Positions 33,230 to 42,684 of a stretch of DNA of 64,000 nucleotides are shown here, piece after piece (the first letter of the stretch is position 1; every line of letters begins with the position of its first letter). The translations under genes and the position numbers were made by a program. Under the pieces are notes generated by a model. That model ran no database searches. It saw nothing but the letters and a program-made list of their open reading frames with translations, and was not told where the DNA came from. This DNA comes from Hymenopus coronatus. Taxonomy: Eukaryota; Arthropoda; Insecta; Mantodea; Hymenopodidae. The stretch is taken from NCBI GenBank assembly GCA_030762935.1, contig CM060900.1, positions 396,507,132-396,571,131 of the forward strand. Reading direction: 5' to 3'.

Positions 33230-33735
33230 CCAAATGTAGCTCATTACATGTATTGACATTACATGCATCATTCTAATTCATAAGGTAACACAATAAGCGA
33301 ATTATTTCATAATATGATTAGTAAATAGAAAAGTCTTATACTTTTGCAAATAAAAGTGTAAACTTTATACAAAAAATACAATTAAAATAAATCAAAAGTT
33401 TATTGTGATTAATTACAAGATCATCTTTACCGTATCGAAAAAAAACAGGATCTTCTGCTGTCACTCAAAATGTGTTTGAATCATCCACAAGTTTATTCAG
33501 TATCGAACGCCTACCCTTTTGACATATTTTTGACATTTTTCAAGCTACGTTCTCTTTCAGTGTTCAGTGGTTTATCTACTAGCAAGAACTGAGCGAGGCT
33601 AGGCAGTGAGCAATGCTAATAGTGCAAAACGTTTCAAAACTGACTGTAGAGACCAAAACTACTCCGTCATATCAAAGTTTTACTCTGTATGCACCGAGCC
33701 TCAATCCGGCAATTTAGTGGACTGCGCTCTAATAA
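33230..33735 (+). repeat. Repeat family R-b, copy 2
   Basis: Same block order as 11820-12420: agctcattacatgtattgac, atttcataatatgatta, tgtgtttgaatcatccacaa, gtttattcagtatcgaacgc, tctctttcagtgttcag, tttatctactagcaagaact, ggcagtgagcaatgcta, tactctgtatgcaccgagcc and cggcaatttagt. This copy supplies the uninterrupted version of the site where copy 4 carries an insertion. Confidence 0.75.
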
Positions 33736-34859
33736 TAATTGGTATAAATTTAAATAGATAACTTACTAATATGGATTTTCCAAATTTCAGAGATGCATCA
33801 CCTTAAAGGAGTGAGATATTTTAAATCCTTGCTCTACCTAATGATTTGAAAATGTTATGCTCTTTGCATTTCCATGACAATTCAAACTAATTTTAAAGAA
33901 TACCTTCCAAATTGATTAGTGCCACGAAATATGTATTTCACATTTATTTTGTGTTTTAAAGAAATGAATATTGTTAGTGTCTCTTTTAGGTTTAGAAGTT
34001 ATACCTTTTTTTTTTTTCCAGAGTGAAAAGCCCTTCATAAGTTAGTCCCTTAAAACTTAAGATATATATTTTATTATTTGCTAAGTGCTTTAAAATATAC
34101 TATGTTCATCAAAATCACTAAATCAAGCAATTTTTGATAAAGTAAAAAATTGAATATTTTCATATAAAAGGAAGTTTAGGGTGAAGGATTTTCTTTAAAA
34201 CATTCGTGTCGCATCTTTGGATGATACTGAAATGAAATACCTACCAAGTTGAAATTATTCAAAACATAAAGCGCGCTTACAAACACACATACACAAGGGA
34301 TTTGTAAAAACGCTAATATGTTTCCTTATCTATTTCTTCAGAGCAATTTCAGTGCATATTTGGAAGGAATTTTTGAGTTGGATGCAATACTTTTACTTCT
34401 TACAAGGTACGATGTGGTGGAGAAAGTAAAAAGTGGCAGTTGTCATTCAAGCGGAGGTTAATGTTACTATGTACATACTCGTATATATATCTGAATGTGT
34501 GTACGACCTGCACAGAACTGACTTCCGTCTCTACTTTGAGCTGCGCTAATGTCTGTCGCGCTGAAACAATTGCCTAGCGTTATTACAATGGCGGCTGGGA
34601 GTGCCGCAGCTGTTTGCAAGTGCAGGCAATTGGAGGACGACGGATAAGAATGGAATTCTCTCTTCCTACACAATCTCCTCTCCACTTTCTTCGTTACATT
34701 TAGGGCGTGTTCCCCATTTCAGCACACTTAGACTCATCATGCAGTTTCACATAGCTGAATGCTGTTCTACCTAGGTACATATTACATGTCTTAATATTTC
34801 TAGAAATGTCCGGGTTTTTTTTTTGGAATATAGAACATAGCACTGCAATAGTTCTATGG
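33736..34859. other. Intergenic stretch, nothing recognised
   Basis: AT-rich. A weak reverse-strand similarity to the R-a blocks ttttctttaaaacattcg and accaagttgaaat near 34190-34260 suggests an old R-a remnant. Nothing else. Confidence 0.4.
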
Positions 34860-35660
34860 ATAGTGTAGTAATAGTGAATGCTGCTCCTGTACAGCACTAG
34901 TCATTGTCGCTATACGTGATGTGAAGCATAATAGATGGATTAGTAATATTGGACGCAATACTCACTGTCGCTAGGTGTTTCTGTGTGGAGTTCGCTGAAT
35001 GATACGGTAACATTGAACTCTCGTCTTACTCAGCACTAGTCACTGACACTAGATGTGTCAATGTGCAATGTACTGGGTGGTGCGGTAATACCGAAATCTC
35101 CTCTTGCTCAGCACTAGGCATAGCTGCTAGGTGTGTCAATGTCCAGTGTACTGGGTGGTGCGGTATTACTGAACTATCCTCCTGCTCAGCACTAGTCATT
35201 ATCGCTAGGTGTGTCGATTACAAATTACTGGGCGGTGTATTAATACCGAACTCAAATTTTGCTCAGCACTAGTCATTATTGCTAGGTGCGTCGATTACAA
35301 ATTACTGGGCGGTGTATTAATACCGAACTCTCCTCTTGTTCAGCACTAGTCATTGTCGCTAAAGGTGTGGATGTGAACTCTATTGGGTGGTACGGTAATA
35401 TTAAGCTCTGGAGTTGTTCAGTGCTAGTCACTGTCGCTAGGTGTGTTGAGGTGATATTTAGTAGACGGCGCGGCAATACCGCACACTCATCATATTCAGT
35501 ATTAGTCCCTACCACTACATGCGTCTTTTGTGAAACCTATTGGATGGTACGTTGATACCGAACGCTCGTCGTATTCAATACTAGTCCCTGTCACAGATGT
35601 GTTTGATGTTAAGTCTTACTGGATGGTACGGTAATACCGAACTTTGTTCTAGTTCAGTAC
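34860..35660 (+). repeat. Minisatellite, about 78-bp unit, about 10 copies
   Basis: Each unit has actgggtggtgcggtaatac, then cgaactctcctcttgctcag, cactagtcattgtcgctagg and tgtgtcgatgt. The cactagtca core recurs near 34893, 35033, 35109, 35189, 35265, 35344 and 35422, with weaker units on both sides. Because 78 is a multiple of three, open frames of 69-89 codons run through the array with a 26-residue period (CTGWCGNTE...SCSALV). I regard them as by-products, since no start, signal or domain supports a protein. Confidence 0.9.
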
Positions 35661-35986
35661 AGCACACGTATGTAATTGAGAGTTTTTCATTATGCATTAC
35701 ACATATTGGTTGAGACCGCATATGTAGGTACTTTCCATTTGAACTGCAAAATAGAAATTGTTCATAAAGACAGATTTTGACATGTGTTCATGCTGCATCT
35801 GTTATCGCATGCTTCTAACTCTGCGTATCGCCACCATGCATGGCAATTTTCTACAAGTTGTTTTTCCGGCCTCTGTATAGGAGACGGCAACGCGGACATC
35901 AGTAATATCGTTGTTTGATTCATGTTCGTTTCTTGGGATTTCTTTGATACCATGTAGAAGCCTTACGTAAGAAGAAGAGCATTGTG
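35661..35986. other. Spacer, nothing recognised
   Basis: A short minus-strand frame (35762-35953) has no motif. Confidence 0.4.
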
Positions 35987-35994
35987 ATCTAGAG

Positions 35995-36226
35995 GGCTAG
36001 GCCGAGTGGAAAGACCACTCTGCTCTCCCAAGGTGGCCCGGATTCGATCCCAGGTGACAGCATGTGGTAGTTGTGGTGGACAAAGCGGTGGAGAAGCGGA
36101 TTTTCTCCGGGTTCTCCGGTTTTCCCTCGCATCACATTCCATCGGTGCTCCACCTTCAATCCATGTATCATCAGTGTCATGCCTGCGGTGCCAAAGTAGT
36201 AAAAGCGGGCCTTAAACACTATAAAA
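35995..36226 (+). mobile_element. SINE-1, full-length copy with target duplication
   Basis: tRNA-like head ggccgagtggaaagaccact with B-box-like gattcgatcccagg, then ttctccgggttctccggttt, catcggtgctccaccttcaa, gtatcatcagtgtcatgcct, and the tail gcgggccttaaacactataa ending in A-run. Perfect flanking repeats atctagag at 35987-35994 and 36227-36234. The 69-76-codon frames on both strands belong to the SINE. Confidence 0.92.
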
Positions 36227-36239
36227 ATCTAGAGTTCTA

Positions 36240-37440
36240 GGTCACTCTCTCTACTCCAAAGTGTATATGACCCTGGAGATTTTAGGATTGCAGTAAATAC
36301 CCTGCAACTTGCAAGTCGTCTAGAGAAAATTTTAATCACCACACTTGTTTTGTTGGTGACTGTTACAGAGTTTAAAGCTACTTTGCAAACATTCTTTCAC
36401 TGGAGACAAGTTTGATCATCGGCAAGTCGCGCTCAGAACCCTCTTTTATAATCTGAATCCTAAAAAAAATGAAAGTATAAGGGTCACTTAAATGAAAAGG
36501 AGAGCTTGCATCTCTGGCTAAACATGTCATTCTTTATATCGATTTTACAGCATTAAAGGGGCAGTACATATTAAAGGGGCTGTGCAGCTCATCGATGATA
36601 TTCTTTATACTTGCAGCTGTTTAATATGACACTCCCATTGAGAAGAAGATGATTTTGCTTAACGTGAGGAAACCTTTGTAAGAACGTATAAAAGAAAGTT
36701 GTGAAATTCACCGAATGGAATGTAAAATAGTGTAAATGTACAAAGAAATATGAAGGTGCTGAGGACAACACACAAAATATTCTAAAATAGAAGGGAAAGA
36801 ATACGACTTTCCAGAGTCTGAACAAACATATAAATGAATAAATATATGTATATAGATAGGTAAATTATTCTAATACAAAAGTATAGGGTTTATAACATAA
36901 TTTATATAAATTAGATATAATTTTTGTACTTAAAATATGTGGGTATATTATAGTCCATTTAGAGGAATCTGTTATATATTATATTGGTATTTTCAGTCCA
37001 TTGTGTCCTGGAAGTCTTCAAGCCCTCTTAAATTTCGTGGCTGGTAATTTTACATTTGGGAGGTAATTCATTTCTTTGCGATTTTTTTAGAAATGCTTTT
37101 TTATAATATAATTTTTCTTTATTTATCTTTATTTTATCATTTAACCGTTCCAAGTTCTGGTTCCTCTGAATGTTTCTGTGTGAAGTGCTGTCTATCTAAC
37201 CAGATAACTTCGCAGAGTATCTCACCGATATTGAAATAAAATTTAATTACGATGGAAACGTCAGGTGTAATCGATACTTACTTAACCAATTTTAGCTGCC
37301 CATAGCAGTATAATATATATGTTGGTGAGCCTTACAGATATTGGTGTATTAACGATTAGGAGAGGAAAGACTGGTATAACATAATGAGTATTCTATTCCA
37401 TTTAGTTGTAGGCAACTTTATGAAGCATGATTGTGGGTCT
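36240..37440. other. AT-rich stretch, nothing recognised
   Basis: No domain or repeat match. A tandem doublet cattaaaggggcagtacata / attaaaggggctgtgcag lies near 36552-36590. Confidence 0.4.
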
Positions 37441-37479
37441 TGGTGTAGAAATCTACCATACACAAATGTAGAGAACAAT

Positions 37480-37800
37480 ATAAAAAGATCCGTGACACAA
37501 CAGCCCGAAGTCAGGCCATGGCTTACGCCCGACTACTGCTTCCCCACTCTTTGCCCATTACAGGCGTCATGGATGGGGTGCAGTACTGGAGGATGGGACG
37601 TGGATAGCCCTCCCCCCGAGTTCCTCCCGGCCGGTTAAGGCGGTCTACGCAACTTGGAGCTGCTCCCCAATTTGCCCCCCAGGGACCTCACGAGGCTGTG
37701 TACACCCATAACCAGCGGGAGAAAATCCCCACGCTAGCACGGAGAATCAAACCCGGGCCTCCCACTTGGTAAGCAGCCGCGCTATGGAGGCGACCAAAGG
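37480..37800 (-). mobile_element. SINE-6, tRNA-derived copy
   Basis: On the minus strand: head ggtcgcctccatagcgcggc, then tgcttaccaagtgggagg and B-box-like gggtttgattctccg. A GC-rich body follows (gattttctcccgctggttat, tgtacacagcctcgtgaggt, ccggccgggaggaactcgg). It is clearly richer in GC than its surroundings. Only one copy is seen in this window, so the family assignment rests on the tRNA-like head and overall layout. Confidence 0.6.
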
Positions 37801-38530
37801 ACAATATACGCACTATGAATAAATGATGTAGTTATGCAGTTGGATATTGAGCAACTAGAATCTTTCGTATTCCAGATAACAATGTGCATATTGTCAATTA
37901 TTATCTAAGTGCTGTACTCACTGGAAACTAGAAATGAAATAATTTGTCATCCATAGCTGACTTAAGTGAGAGAGTCCTCGTATGTTTGAGTAAGGCTTGC
38001 CATTTGCTACTTTCATCCTTTGATTAGGATCGTAGGCTTTGTGCATCAATATGAATGGGATGATCTAAAGGAACGGGCGATTTTCATTTATCAATACACA
38101 ATACCGAAATATTTTTGGGAACGTTTAGGTAAATGTGAAAAACACGATAGTATTTGATTTGTATATATAGCATTTAGGTTTTGAAAATTAGTTCTTAAGA
38201 TGGCCGCCATATCTCTGCACACATTCATCCGATCGCAAATCATTCATCACACGGTAAAATATTCCGACGGGAATTAGAAACAACTGATGACGAGTTCTTT
38301 GTGTTAGTGTCTGAACTCATTGGACTTTGTAAGGATGGAACTTGAGATCTTTGTACAGAATTCTGCAAACAGTGGAACATGATAGTCCAAAGGAGCATGC
38401 CAATCTCATCTTAGTCAAAGGGCCAGTTTAACCGGATAAATTGTAATGAAGGGCCACATTTCAAAACTAAAGGGTAGCATGTATTTCTGTGTAAATAAGT
38501 TTAATTCTTGAAGTCAGACTGAAGAAGGGA
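37801..38530. other. Intergenic stretch, nothing recognised
   Basis: No recognisable coding or repeat content. Confidence 0.4.
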
Positions 38531-38612
38531 ATGCAGTAGCCGAAATTTAAACCACGGATCTCCCGGTTTCCGTCTGTGGCTCTAACTACTGAGCTACCAT
38601 GACAACATTCTG
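38531..38612 (-). mobile_element. tRNA-like SINE-7 head
   Basis: On the minus strand gtagctcagtagttagagcc (A-box-like) is followed by gatccgtggtttaaatttcg (B-box-like). It pairs with the plus-strand example at 32245-32330 and the minus-strand one at 38845-38905. Arm mismatches make a working tRNA unlikely. Confidence 0.5.
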
Positions 38613-38779
38613 ATATGTCATTAAATGACTGACTAGGAAGTTTCCCGGTAAATCACAACGAGATTTCGGATTATTTTGAAATGGCATACCTCAATGGCGA
38701 CTTACAATGTCGTAAGTACTTTAAGCCCTGGACTTCATAGCTCAACCGACTCTTAGGTTCGTATTAATTACTTTTTCAC

Positions 38780-38960
38780 ACAAGCCGTGCGTGGGATAGG
38801 AGCTGGAAAGGTGGAGCCAGACTTAAAATTCTTTGGTATAGCCGATATTTGGACCAGGGATCTCCTGGTCTAAAATTGGGTTATCTAACCAGTGGCAACA
38901 TGTCCACTTGACATTAACTTCCCCTGCATGTTTCCAACTCCTGTCCTACGCACGGCTTGT
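38780..38960. mobile_element. Small element with 30-bp inverted ends around a tRNA-like segment
   Basis: 38780-38809 (acaagccgtgcgtgggatag...) is matched by an inverted copy at 38931-38960 with 27 of 30 positions identical. The roughly 120 bp between them hold a SINE-7-like sequence on the minus strand (gttagataacccaa, gagatccctggtccaaatat). No target duplication was recognised. Confidence 0.55.
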
Positions 38961-39129
38961 ATGCAGAAAAAATTATGTACACAAATGCAATTCTGTTCGT
39001 TACTTAGGTATCATCTCACATAACACATACAGTCCTTAAACAATAAAAGTTGCCAAATAGCAAAATGAATAGCTCTTAACCGACTTTTTCAGAACAAAAG
39101 ACAAATGTTCATCTGTGTCTTCATCTGAA

Positions 39130-39830
39130 GAGTAGAGCTCAGTTTTGGGTTCCGAATGCACACAGTTAAGAACACACAGAACAGTTTGAGGTATAAAGAG
39201 GGAGTGGTGGGGAGGGGTTTGTAGCGTAAACATACACATGTTGAGGTAAAATCTGTTCCAAAAGTAGCTCATTATATGTATTGACATTATATGTATCGTT
39301 CTAGTTCATAATGTAGCACAATAAAACAATTACTGCATAATATGATTATTAAATAAACTCGCCTTGTGCTCTTACAAATAAAAGTATAAAGCTTGATACA
39401 AAAGATGCAGGATAATAATATCGCAGATATTTGAAAAAATAATGAGCATAAATCAAACAAAATTCACTCGAAATTCAAAGCAGTGATCTATAAGATACAT
39501 CTTTACTGTGTCTAAAGAAAAGATTCTTCTCATGTCACTCAAAATATGTTTGAATCATTCATAAGTTTGTTCAGGGTCGAACGCCTACCCTTTGTTACCC
39601 TCGACATTTTTCAATCTGCGGTCTGTTTCAGTGTTTGTTTGTTTATCTGCTAGCAGGAACTAAATGACGTCAGGAGTGAGCAATGCTACATAGTGCAACA
39701 CGTTTCAAAACGGGCTGTAGGGACCATGCCTACTCCATCTGGTCATACTTATTATACTCTGTGTGCACCAAACCTTAATCCGGCAGTTTCGTAACCGCGG
39801 ACCGAGCTCTAGTGACGAGTTTTGTCTGGC
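39130..39830 (+). repeat. Repeat family R-b, copy 3
   Basis: Blocks in R-b order: gcacacagttaagaacacac, gaggggtttgtagcgtaaac, agctcattatatgtattgac, tgcataatatgattatt, aaagtataaagcttgataca, caaaatatgtttgaatcatt, tttcagtgtttgt, tctgctagcaggaac, tactctgtgtgcaccaaacc and cggcagtttcgtaaccgcgg. Extends about 60 bp further left than copy 2. Confidence 0.75.
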
Positions 39831-40119
39831 TTCATAAGGAAAATCACTGTCATGAGATAGGCAGAACCAAACATGGCTAGTATTATCGATAACCTGGTGC
39901 AGGATTTTTGCTTGGCAAATAAGAAAACAATTGAGCCATCCGTATTTAATCGCATTGCCTTTCGTCACAGAATTTCACCGCATTTCAGTCAGACCAATTT
40001 AGATGTTAGAATCTGCCTTATGAACATAAAAGGAGAATAGAGTAGCAAACAAAGATAAATCTTTCTCACACGAGTTGAAATCTCCAAACCTATTCTCAAA
40101 CTCATTAATTCATCCCTTT

Positions 40120-40489
40120 GGCGTCGCCGTGACCGAGTAAAAAGACCGCTCGCTTCCCACCTAGGCAGCCCGGGTTCGATCTCAAGCACCCGCATGTGGG
40201 ATTTGAGGTGGGCGAATTGGTGTCTGGGTGGGTTTTCTCCGGGTCCTCCGGTTTCCCCCACTACTCATTCCACAATTTGCTCCATCATCTTTCCTATGAT
40301 CCATTTCCCTTGGATCCACTTCCTCTCACTCATGTCTGGCTTCAGACGGACCAATCGTTCCAGGTTCTCCATACTGTGGTTTCGTGCCGTTGCGTCCCCG
40401 GCAGGCTTCTGACCCCTAGGCATCCGCTTTTAAGTTCCAGAGGGGTATCAGTCCTAAAATACGTGGAGGGTAAACCGACTACGAAACAG
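40120..40489 (+). mobile_element. SINE-2, full-length copy with 14-bp target duplication
   Basis: The head gccgtgaccgagtaaaaaga with cgggttcgatctcaag, and the next 80 bp (gtgggttttctccgggtcct), match SINE-1. The remainder (tgctccatcatctttcctat, ctcactcatgtctggcttca, gtgccgttgcgtccccggca) is a different body of about 250 bp. Flanks taattcatcccttt (40106-40119) and taattcattccttt (40490-40503) differ at one position. This is direct evidence of retroposition of a modular SINE. Confidence 0.92.
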
Positions 40490-40503
40490 TAATTCATTCC
40501 TTT

Positions 40504-40949
40504 ACTTGAGAAACATAATGGGGTAAAATTACATCTTAAACACTAGACAAATTGCACATCTGACATTTTCAAAATCTGAGATTTACTTTAAAAGTCTTAA
40601 TATTGTTAGGCAGTGAAACTAAAATAGGACTTTCACTTTTCACTTTAAATTTAAGTCACTTAGAAGCCTATATTCACTACGAAAGCCAACCTTGAACCCA
40701 GTTATCGTCATATTTAAGATTTTCACTTTGTTTCCAAATACATTTTAAATTTTTTCTCAAAGATGCCATTAGCGCTTTAAAGGCCTATATCACACGAAAG
40801 CCAACAAATTTCTGCATAGGGCAGTAGACTCTCAAATTCACTTCCAATGTGACTAAGTAAACATAAAATCTGATGTAGATTCAGCCCCCGAGAAGGACTA
40901 AAGCTTACAATTTTCAAAACGTGATTCATCTATTACTTTAACACAAAAC
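40504..40949. other. AT-rich spacer with a degenerate duplication
   Basis: Two similar stretches (aagcctatattcactacgaa..agccaac and aggcctatatcacacgaa..agccaac, near 40666 and 40781) suggest an old tandem duplication of about 115 bp. Nothing else. Confidence 0.4.
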
Positions 40950-41440
40950 TTCCTAGTGAATGATGCAGTGGACAAGGTGAAACTTACTACTCGACATATT
41001 TGGAAACAGATAAATTAAATCTAAAGTTAAGAGGTCGCACTCCGTGTCTTTGGGGGTGGCATGCTTGACACGGTTGGCCCAAGGGACAGAGTGGCGTCGT
41101 GCTGAACGTTTAAGGCTACGCTCGAATACGGTCTTTACAGCAACGACATTCTCCGGTTTTCTCACATTTCTTATTTTCTCTGGAGTAGAGTCCGTCTCAA
41201 AATGTCTAAGCCACATCTATAGCTTGAGCAGAAGGTACCAGACTATTGCGTTGGATATTGTAATACTGCAGAAGCGAGCGCTATGCAGCGACATAATTAT
41301 CACCATTCTTGTACCAAGCCGTTCAGCACCAGTCAAGTTCTCCATAAAGACTGAATGGTGCACATTTGACCACACGTAACAGAGTAAACATTTGAATCGA
41401 CATGGGCGTATTGGAAATAGTCGAGATATAAGAAGCAATC
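40950..41440 (-). pseudogene. Mariner-like transposase relic, N-terminal part
   Basis: On the minus strand: MWLRHFETDSTPEKIRNVRK, followed by PENVVAVKTVFERSLKRSAR and RHSVPWANRV. This matches the N-terminal region of insect Tc1/mariner-like transposases that reads FRETGS...RTPENI..VR..I..SPRRSARRHA. The upstream helix-turn-helix part is frame-shifted and only faintly visible; the catalytic domain is absent. No terminal repeats seen. An alternative, unrelated open frame on the plus strand (41044-41379) overlaps it and has no such match. Confidence 0.6.
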
Positions 41441-41689
41441 GTTTCTTTCAACTATCTATATCATATTTTCTGGAGTAATATATATTAGTTTGGTCGTTGC
41501 TATAATGTCTGTTGTTATATTGTGCATCTTTTCGTAATTTAAGGTAATGCTGTTCTGAAATCAGTGGAACTTTTGTTTTATCTGGCTAATGATAAGCATC
41601 TCTACAACATTTGAGGTTTTTGTGATGTGTGGTTCACATTTTATAAATATTTTACAAGCTTAAATTTAGACACTTAAGGTTTGTATAAA

Positions 41690-41900
41690 CGGGTGGGATG
41701 ACTCAGCCAACAACTTCTGAGCCCGCATTCCGGAGATGCAGGGTTAAATCTCACGGGGCCGACCAATCTGACCGGGCTTTTTTGCATTGGATAATTTGAT
41801 CCAAAAATGGCCTATCATCCCTTTCATAATCATATTTCAATTCCTTCTTATTCACCGTTACACCAGACTTTGGACTGATCGATTATCCATTCTATATATG
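41690..41900 (+). mobile_element. Possible tRNA-derived SINE fragment
   Basis: ggatgactcagccaacaact, then tgagcccgcattccggagat and gcagggttaaatctcacg resemble a tRNA-like head with B box. A downstream gggctttttttgcattgg-type block suggests a short body. No paralogue was found in the window. Confidence 0.35.
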
Positions 41901-42193
41901 GTACTAGCTTGCTACTCGACAGGCTACTGACCCAATATCTTATCTTCCTGTCCTACAAACAGGAAGATAAACTGTTAAAGAAGAAAACGTTTTTTTTTTG
42001 TTCTTTTTTTTTTATAAAAACTCGCTTGCACACAATTGCAAACAAAGTATTAACATCCAGGTTTACACCTAAGCCCATATTTATTCAGTTAAAACTTGTA
42101 AGCTGCGTGTTCCTCAATTTGTTTTAAATAAAATTATTTTTGTTGTATTTTTTAGCTCCACTGTATATCTCTGAGATAATATATATTACAGGA
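41901..42193. other. AT-rich spacer
   Basis: T-runs near 41990 and 42004 create a low-complexity frame. Nothing else. Confidence 0.4.
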
Positions 42194-42684
42194 TGTTTCA
42201 AAACGACACCAAACGAAGATGTGGACCTTGTTGGTCATGCCATACGCGGCATGCGAATATAATTTTCAGCTCTAAATTTGGCACATACAAAAGCTGCCAT
42301 AAAAATCACCATCAATTAGGCAGTTGTACATAACCAAATAGCACATGCCTGGCCCACTCCAAAAGAGATGCCGGTTGACAGCAAAGGTTCCAGTCGCGTG
42401 GTGTAGGCGCGGTTTGATAGACACGCCGGCGCAGCATTGGTCACCTTAGTAATGGAAAACGTAGCATGTGGGTTTTGTTATGTGTTTCTTATAACACATT
42501 CTGAGGTTGTTTACTTGGCGTATGACAACCATTGTTCCTTTGCCACCTAATCCCAAATGTGTGTGATTTTTAAGCACACCTAAAACTTGAAATAGAAGAG
42601 TTTGAAGGTTGCGACATCAAGTTTCGGATAAGTCAAAGTGTAAGATAATCGACTGCTATCTTCGTTTGGTGTCGTTTTGAAACA
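42194..42684. mobile_element. MITE, 491 bp, perfect 27-bp terminal inverted repeats
   Basis: The 27 bases at 42194-42220 (starting tgtttcaaaacgacacc) occur as an exact inverted copy at 42658-42684. There is no coding frame between them. Perfect ends with a non-coding interior indicate a non-autonomous DNA transposon that moved relatively recently compared with its neighbours. No obvious target duplication: the left flank is attacagga and the right flank gagagtgtg. The superfamily is not assignable from the ends alone. Confidence 0.85.

Noticed and set aside
35063..35555. Two cysteine-containing open frames that look like repeat proteins
   Set aside because: They lie wholly inside a 78-bp minisatellite and repeat with its period. 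No start context, signal peptide or domain supports a gene.
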